Below are positions 9,701-15,700 of a stretch of 21,172 bases of DNA, piece after piece. Every line of letters begins with the position of its first letter. Position 1 is the first letter of the stretch. A model generated the notes under the pieces. That model was not told the DNA's origin. It searched no databases and saw only the letters and a program-made list of their open reading frames with translations. The position numbers and the translations under genes are program-made. Source of the stretch: a virus; IMG/VR virus record IMGVR_UViG_3300027797_001510, positions 1 through 21,172 of that record; one strand, 5' to 3'.

Positions 9701-12700
9701 CTTCTCCGAAGGCGACGCCCAGGAGTATAACGGCCGTGCGGAAGAAGCCTTCAAGCGTGATCAGATCGTAGGCCCTGAGGCCATCAAGGGAGACTTCCTG
9801 GCCTGGGCCAAGAGCATGAAGGAGCTCGCCAACGAGCACCTGTTCCAGGCCCCCTACCCCCAGAAGTACAAGGACGGATCTGATCGTGAGCGTGACCAGC
9901 AACGCCTCCAGTCCCACCGTGTCATCGACCAGCTGATCGCCAAGCTTGAGCGCCAGAAGGGCTTCAACCCGATGACCCTCAAGCCTGGATTCCTGGACGC
10001 AGTCCGCAAGGTCTCTACCGAAGCCATGATGATCTCCTTTAAGGAGCTCGCACGTGAGGCCGTGAATGTCCATGACGCCACGGGTCTCGACCCTGAGGCC
10101 GGCGGATTCATTCCTCCCAGCGAGAACCTTGACGGCCCCAACGTCGAGAGGGACAAGGCTCACAAGGGCAACCTCGACTGGCACTGGAAGAAGGTGCAGG
10201 GGTACCACAGTCAGTTCATCAAGCACGTCCGCCTCTCGATGGACTCTGGCATGATCGCCCAGCGTACCGGCCTGGAAGTCATCGACATGGCAAACGAGAT
10301 CCGTAGCCGCACGTTCAACCGTGCCGACGGATACGGCGACATGCGTGGCTGGGGTCGTATGTCCGAAGGGGATGCTGAAAACATGCGTATCCCAGGCGGT
10401 GCACGTGATGAAGCCATGAAACGTCGTCCGGCCCGCATGAACAAGACCTACCTTGGCATCGGCCACGGCGGTGATCATGGCGTGCAATACTCAGCCGACG
10501 GACCACGCCCACCCTTTAACCCAGAGAAGGTGTTCCTGTACCACTATGAATCTGAGACCGGCAAGCTAACCGCCAGGAATATTGCCGAGATGGCTGACTC
10601 AGAGGGGATTGAGCGTGAAGACGTTAAGGCTGATTCCTTTGTGCACGGCGACCAGGGTGAGCTCGGCATTGACACCGGCGTTGGAATCAAGCGTGGCGGA
10701 TCTGGCGTCAACGGACGCATTGAGATCGACGACGACAGGGGAATCATCTTCGTTTCCGCCGGCTCAAGCCGTGGGGAACTCAACAACTTCCGCAAGGGAG
10801 ATGCCGGCCAAATGCGTGCTGAAGCCCTCTCGCAGGTCCGCAAATACGTCGAGGCCATGCAGAAAAAAGGCCAGCTACCCAAGGGCTACAAGATCGAAGG
10901 CTACGGGTTCGACCAGAACCGCAGTGTATGGGAGACCCAGGAGCGATTCTCCGAAGGCGATGCCCAGGATAACCGATCTTTCCGTGAGCCCAACCACAAG
11001 GATGAGACCCTGACCAAAAACGGTTTCATCACTAACTATGCCGACGGCAAGTTCATCCGTGGTGCTCAACGTGATCAGACGGTCCTTGAGCTACGCCGGG
11101 AGTACGGAACCAGGTCCAAGGTTTTTGATCCGTCGGTCCTAAAGGACGGAACGTATCGCCTAGACATCACCGATAAGGCGACCGGCCGTGAATACGGGCA
11201 CATCACATTTAGCATGGAGTCTGAGACCAGCGCTTATGTTGTCTCTACGCTTGTACGTGGGGTCCATGAAAACAAGGGCGTCGCCAAGGTTATGTACGCA
11301 GAGCTCGGCGAACGCCTACGTCGTGCTGGCGTCACCGAATTGACCGGGATGGTTGTTGATGAGTACGTCGATCCAAAGACCGGTAAGGTTATCCATCGCC
11401 CGATCAACGCCCGTGAGGCCGTGTTCGGGCTTGGGTCCACAGAGGTCAACCACCGCTACGAAAAAAACATGCACGACGACGATGTATGGATGCACGCCGA
11501 CGTCAGCACTAAGATCAACCCAGCCCGCCGCTTGTCAGAAGGCGACGGACAGCGTGAAGACCCGGCCATGCCGCCCGACACTAACCCCCGCACTAAGGGC
11601 AACGAGCTGGCAAACCACACGAATGCACAGCTAGCCAAGCGTGGGTTTATCTCCAATTACGCCGAGTCAAAGCTCAAGAGCCTTGCTGGCATGAAGGTTG
11701 TTATCGGCCTCCAGCTCGAAGGAGCCAAGCCGCCTGTACCCATTACGGATGCAGGAATTGACTACAACAGAACCAATAACACCTTCCAGGGTAAGATAGA
11801 ATTTACCGGCGAAAACGGCCTTGTCGAGGTTGCCCAGTTCACGTACGTCGTCGAAAATTTTTGGGACAAGGGTGCCCGCAAGGGCTTGCCTGGCGAGACC
11901 GGCGCTAAGCTCGACTGGATTAAGATCAAGCCCCAGTGGCGTGGCCGTGATCTATCTAATGTCATTGTCGCTGAAATCGTTGAGCGGCTTAGACGAGTCC
12001 GCCAGGACCAGGTAGACCTATTTGTCGTAGACCCAGAGGGTCGCCCGATTGCCTCAATCAACCGTATCCTGGGTAAAGAGAACGTTGAAACCTCCTTCAA
12101 CGGAATTGAAGAGACTGACGGACGTGATCAGTTCCGCATTCCCGACCCAAGGTCTGGCACTGGCTTCGTCAGGAAGACCTGGGATGTTACCGGCGAGATC
12201 GACCCCAAGAAGCTTTACTCTGAGGGCGACGACGGAGAGAACATGCGTATCCCAGGCGGAGCCAGGGATGAATTCCAGCGCAAGACGGCCGGCGTCAAGC
12301 GTCAGAAGCCTATCAAGTTCTGGATCGAAGTCGGCCATGCCGACCGTCGGGACGCCGAAGGCGAGCAGAATACCTACCTCTGGTACGCCACTAAAGATGG
12401 AGAAATCGAGGTAGTTAGTGCCGATGAGCTTCGTGGCCTGACTCAGATCGAGCCGGACGACATCCCCACGCACCACGACTGGGAGTCCCATATCGAATAC
12501 GGAAACATCGAAGGCATGTACGGCAAACAGCCGATCACATCTCTCCCGCACGGCCGCATCGACGACCGTGGCGACGTAACCAGGGTGTCCTACATGGACC
12601 ACAAGAACGCCGGCCGGACGGACTACGAGTTCCTTCGTGACGAGATCAAGAAGAAGATCGCAGGGTTCATGCTCAAACAGGCAGACGAAATGCCTGGGTA

Positions 12701-15700
12701 TGACTTTACTAATCCGACAAAGCCCCCTGAGCGTTTCTCTGAAGGGGACGCTGATCAGAACTATGAAGGGCTGGCCTTCTCTGAGAACGACGTCCGTAAG
12801 TACATCTACGGAACGCCGGAAGAAAGAAGGGGGATCTTTGGCTCGCTTCCCGATAAGAAAAACAGGGATGAGTTCAACATCATGTCCGAGTACGTTCGCA
12901 ACAAGGACTTCGAGGACCGTCCTAGAATTCGTGAGCTCCGGGCAAAACAGGAGGCTCGGAGGAAGGAAATCATCGAGAAGCACAGGGCCCAGGGCCACCC
13001 GTATCCTGAGCTGGCGGCGGACCAGGAAATGAATCCTCCGCCAACCGGCCCTGACCCGGAAGCCGAGCTTGATCAGATGCGTCAATCCCGTCGCTCCGAC
13101 AGGGGTAACATGAACTCCGAAGGTGACGCCGAGAACATGCGTATTCCTGGTGGCGCCCGTGACGAAGCCCTCAAGAAGCGTGAAGCCGCACTTCGCCAGA
13201 AGCGTTTCCGCAAGGAGGACTTCGACCTGCTGTACACCGACATCGGTCACGGCGACGAATTCGGCGTCTCTGATAAGATGGAAATCGTCGAGGCATCCAC
13301 ACAACAGTTCCTGTGGTCTTACGACCGCTACGGACAGTTCCACATGCAGAGCCTTCGTGATGCCGTGGATTCCTACAACGAACAGCGGATGCTTAAGTAT
13401 AAGAAGCTCCTGTCCGAGGGGGCTAAGGAAGAGGATATCTCTGACCTAAATGAACCTACGGCGGAAGCCGAGTTTACGCACAACGAATGGGCAAAGAGCC
13501 TTGGCCTCAAGAGCGCCCTTGAGCTCGACTACAAGACTGGCAACGGACGTTTGGACATTACGGTTGATGGCAAAGTCCGCATGAGCTGGGTCGCAAAGAT
13601 CAAGGAAGTAAATGAGCGCCAGATGATGGCCGAACAGATCAAGGAAGAGGCGGCATCGTGGCTCAATAGCAACAAGGGTAGCATCAAGGTCCAACTTACT
13701 AACAAGGTGAAGATGCCCTTCCGTGGCACCGAAGCTGATAAAATCGTAGGCTGGAATTGGGGCTACGGATCCGAAGAAGCTACCGGCCGTCCTCGTCGCT
13801 TCTCTGAAGGCGACGCCGAGAATGGACGCTGGGACAACCAGGAGCGTGCCAAGGGCAAGATCCCGAACGCCAAGATCAGCAACGGCGAAACCGACCTGGG
13901 CTTCATCCTGGACCCAGGTGAAGAGCTCGACTCCAAAGGCCTACGCATCCGCAAGAACACTACCGGCAAAATGTTCTGGGGCTCTATCGGCCATGACCCT
14001 GAGTTCTTCATGATGGATAAGGCCGTCATCGACGCCCTTGGTAAGAACCTGCCTGATAACTTTGATGCCTCCGTTGGGCTCTTCGCTTTTGATAGCTCAA
14101 CTGGTCGTGTAAAGACTACGCAAGAACGCTTGTTTTCATCTCACCTGGAATGGCTAGACCCGAATCAAGCGGTCTTTGGAGACAGTAACTATGGGCGTAT
14201 CCCGGAAAACTACAGCATGATGGGCCGATTCGAGCCCGCCATCATTGGAACCGACGGTGTTGTTATTCGTCGTGGCAGGATCTCCCTGGCCCGAAATGTT
14301 GCCGGCGGAAACTGGGTGTTTGATACGGCTGACTTCAGCCGCTCTGACATCCCGGCTGGCGCCATGGCGAAGATCCGTGAAGCTATCGCAGAGGAATCCA
14401 ACGCCATCCTGGATGGGAAAAACCGAGCCAAGTTCGAGCCCGCCCAGGATACTGCTGGTGACCACTACGACGTCTTCGGATTCGGCATGGCCAAGGAAAA
14501 GGAAGCCATGGGCTTCTCCCAGAAGGACACCGGCCCAATCAAGCTCAACGAGGACGCCAAGACCTACCGTGACCTGGCTGACCGCCCGATCGGCGAAGGC
14601 AAGGACGGCCAGGCTCGCCTCATGAAGATTGGACGCCAGCTTTCCGAAGGTGACGCAGTCGAAGAAAAACCGTTCCGCATCCCGAAGACCGCCGGCAACC
14701 GCACCAACATGCAGTTGGCCAAGGACATCGCTACGGCTCGCTTCTTCACTGGCATCAGCACCAAGGCCCACGACAACGCCGCAGAATTCCCGCTCAGCAA
14801 GACCATGAAGGAGATCGCCAACCTTATCCACGCCAGAGCTGGTGCGGAAGCTGGCGTCACTGGCCTGGATCTCCCGACGGCTATCATGAAGGAACGCACG
14901 AAGCAGATGAACCGCTTCTTTGAGATCATGGACCCGCTTCGCTCGGAGTTCGCCGCAATGGATCGTGACGGCCGTGAACAGGCCTACCAGGAACTGGCTG
15001 ACATGGTCACTGGACTACGCTCCATTGATAGCTCTACCTCAGCTGGCCGTGCCGCCGAAGGCATCAAGGCCATGCTCAAGGAGATGCACGACTACCGCAC
15101 TGCCGCCGGCGAAAAGCTCGGCGAAGTAGAGGACTACTTCCCGGCCGTATATGATTCGATCAACATCTCCGAGAACGCCATGGCCTTCAAGGAAGACGCC
15201 AAACAGGCGTACATGATCGAGCTTAGGGACGCATTCCAGGGCGACGCCCTGGAAGCCGCCGCCGAAAAAGCCGCCCGTGAGCTTACCATGTCCCACATTC
15301 GTGGGGAAGGTGAAGGCACGTTCAACGATCTGTTCGAGTCTGACGCCCCAGCTATGGGGGAGAACTCTTCGATGAAGCGCAAGTTCGGCCCTGAGTCCCA
15401 GCGGATCATGTCGAAGTGGCAGATCAAGGACCCTTACCGAATCATCTCCAGGTACATCGCTGGTGCCACCAAGCGTGCCGAGCTGACCCGCCGCCTGGGC
15501 GACGAAGGCCAGCAGTGGCGCCGCATGGCTCAGGCTCTTGAGAAGGAAGGCGTTTCGTATGAGAAGATCGACGAGATGCGTGACCTCCTGAAGGCCTCCG
15601 TCGGCGTAGGCCTCCGCCAGAACACCAGGGGCGAGCAGACTTTTATCGACCTTATGGGCCTTTACACGGCCGGCTCTGTGATGGGCCGTTCGTTCCTGAA

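Larger units (their letters stand above)
6783..14660 (+). repeat. Twelve-copy SEGDA peptide linker repeat inside the giant gene
   Basis: Ser codons of the 12 copies begin at 6783, 7782, 8919, 9705, 10362, 10950, 11535, 12219, 12738, 13116, 13803 and 14643. The fifth residue is Ala in ten, Gly in the seventh and Asp in the eighth. The residue before Ser is Leu, Phe, Met or Tyr in eight copies, often preceded by Arg or another polar residue. Three copies (10362, 12219, 13116) continue as ENMRIPGGARDE. Codons vary silently between copies, so this is protein-level conservation, not a recent DNA repeat. Confidence 0.9.

Noticed and set aside
9546-10487. A 313-residue open frame on the minus strand
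   Set aside because: It is antisense to segments 4-6 of the giant gene and has no recognisable motif.
10378-13166. The ENMRIPGGARDE copies as a DNA direct repeat or recombination site
   Set aside because: Copies differ at many silent positions, so the conservation is at the protein level and no long DNA identity remains.
12054-13343. A 429-residue open frame on the minus strand
   Set aside because: It lies wholly antisense to the giant gene, whose plus-strand product has coherent motifs here (GH/GRI and linker repeats). The minus frame has no recognisable domain and is explained by codon bias.
13405-13425. A further SEG-A peptide resembling the SEGDA linker
   Set aside because: It reads LLSEGAKEED inside a domain, lacks the Asp, and interrupts no module boundary.
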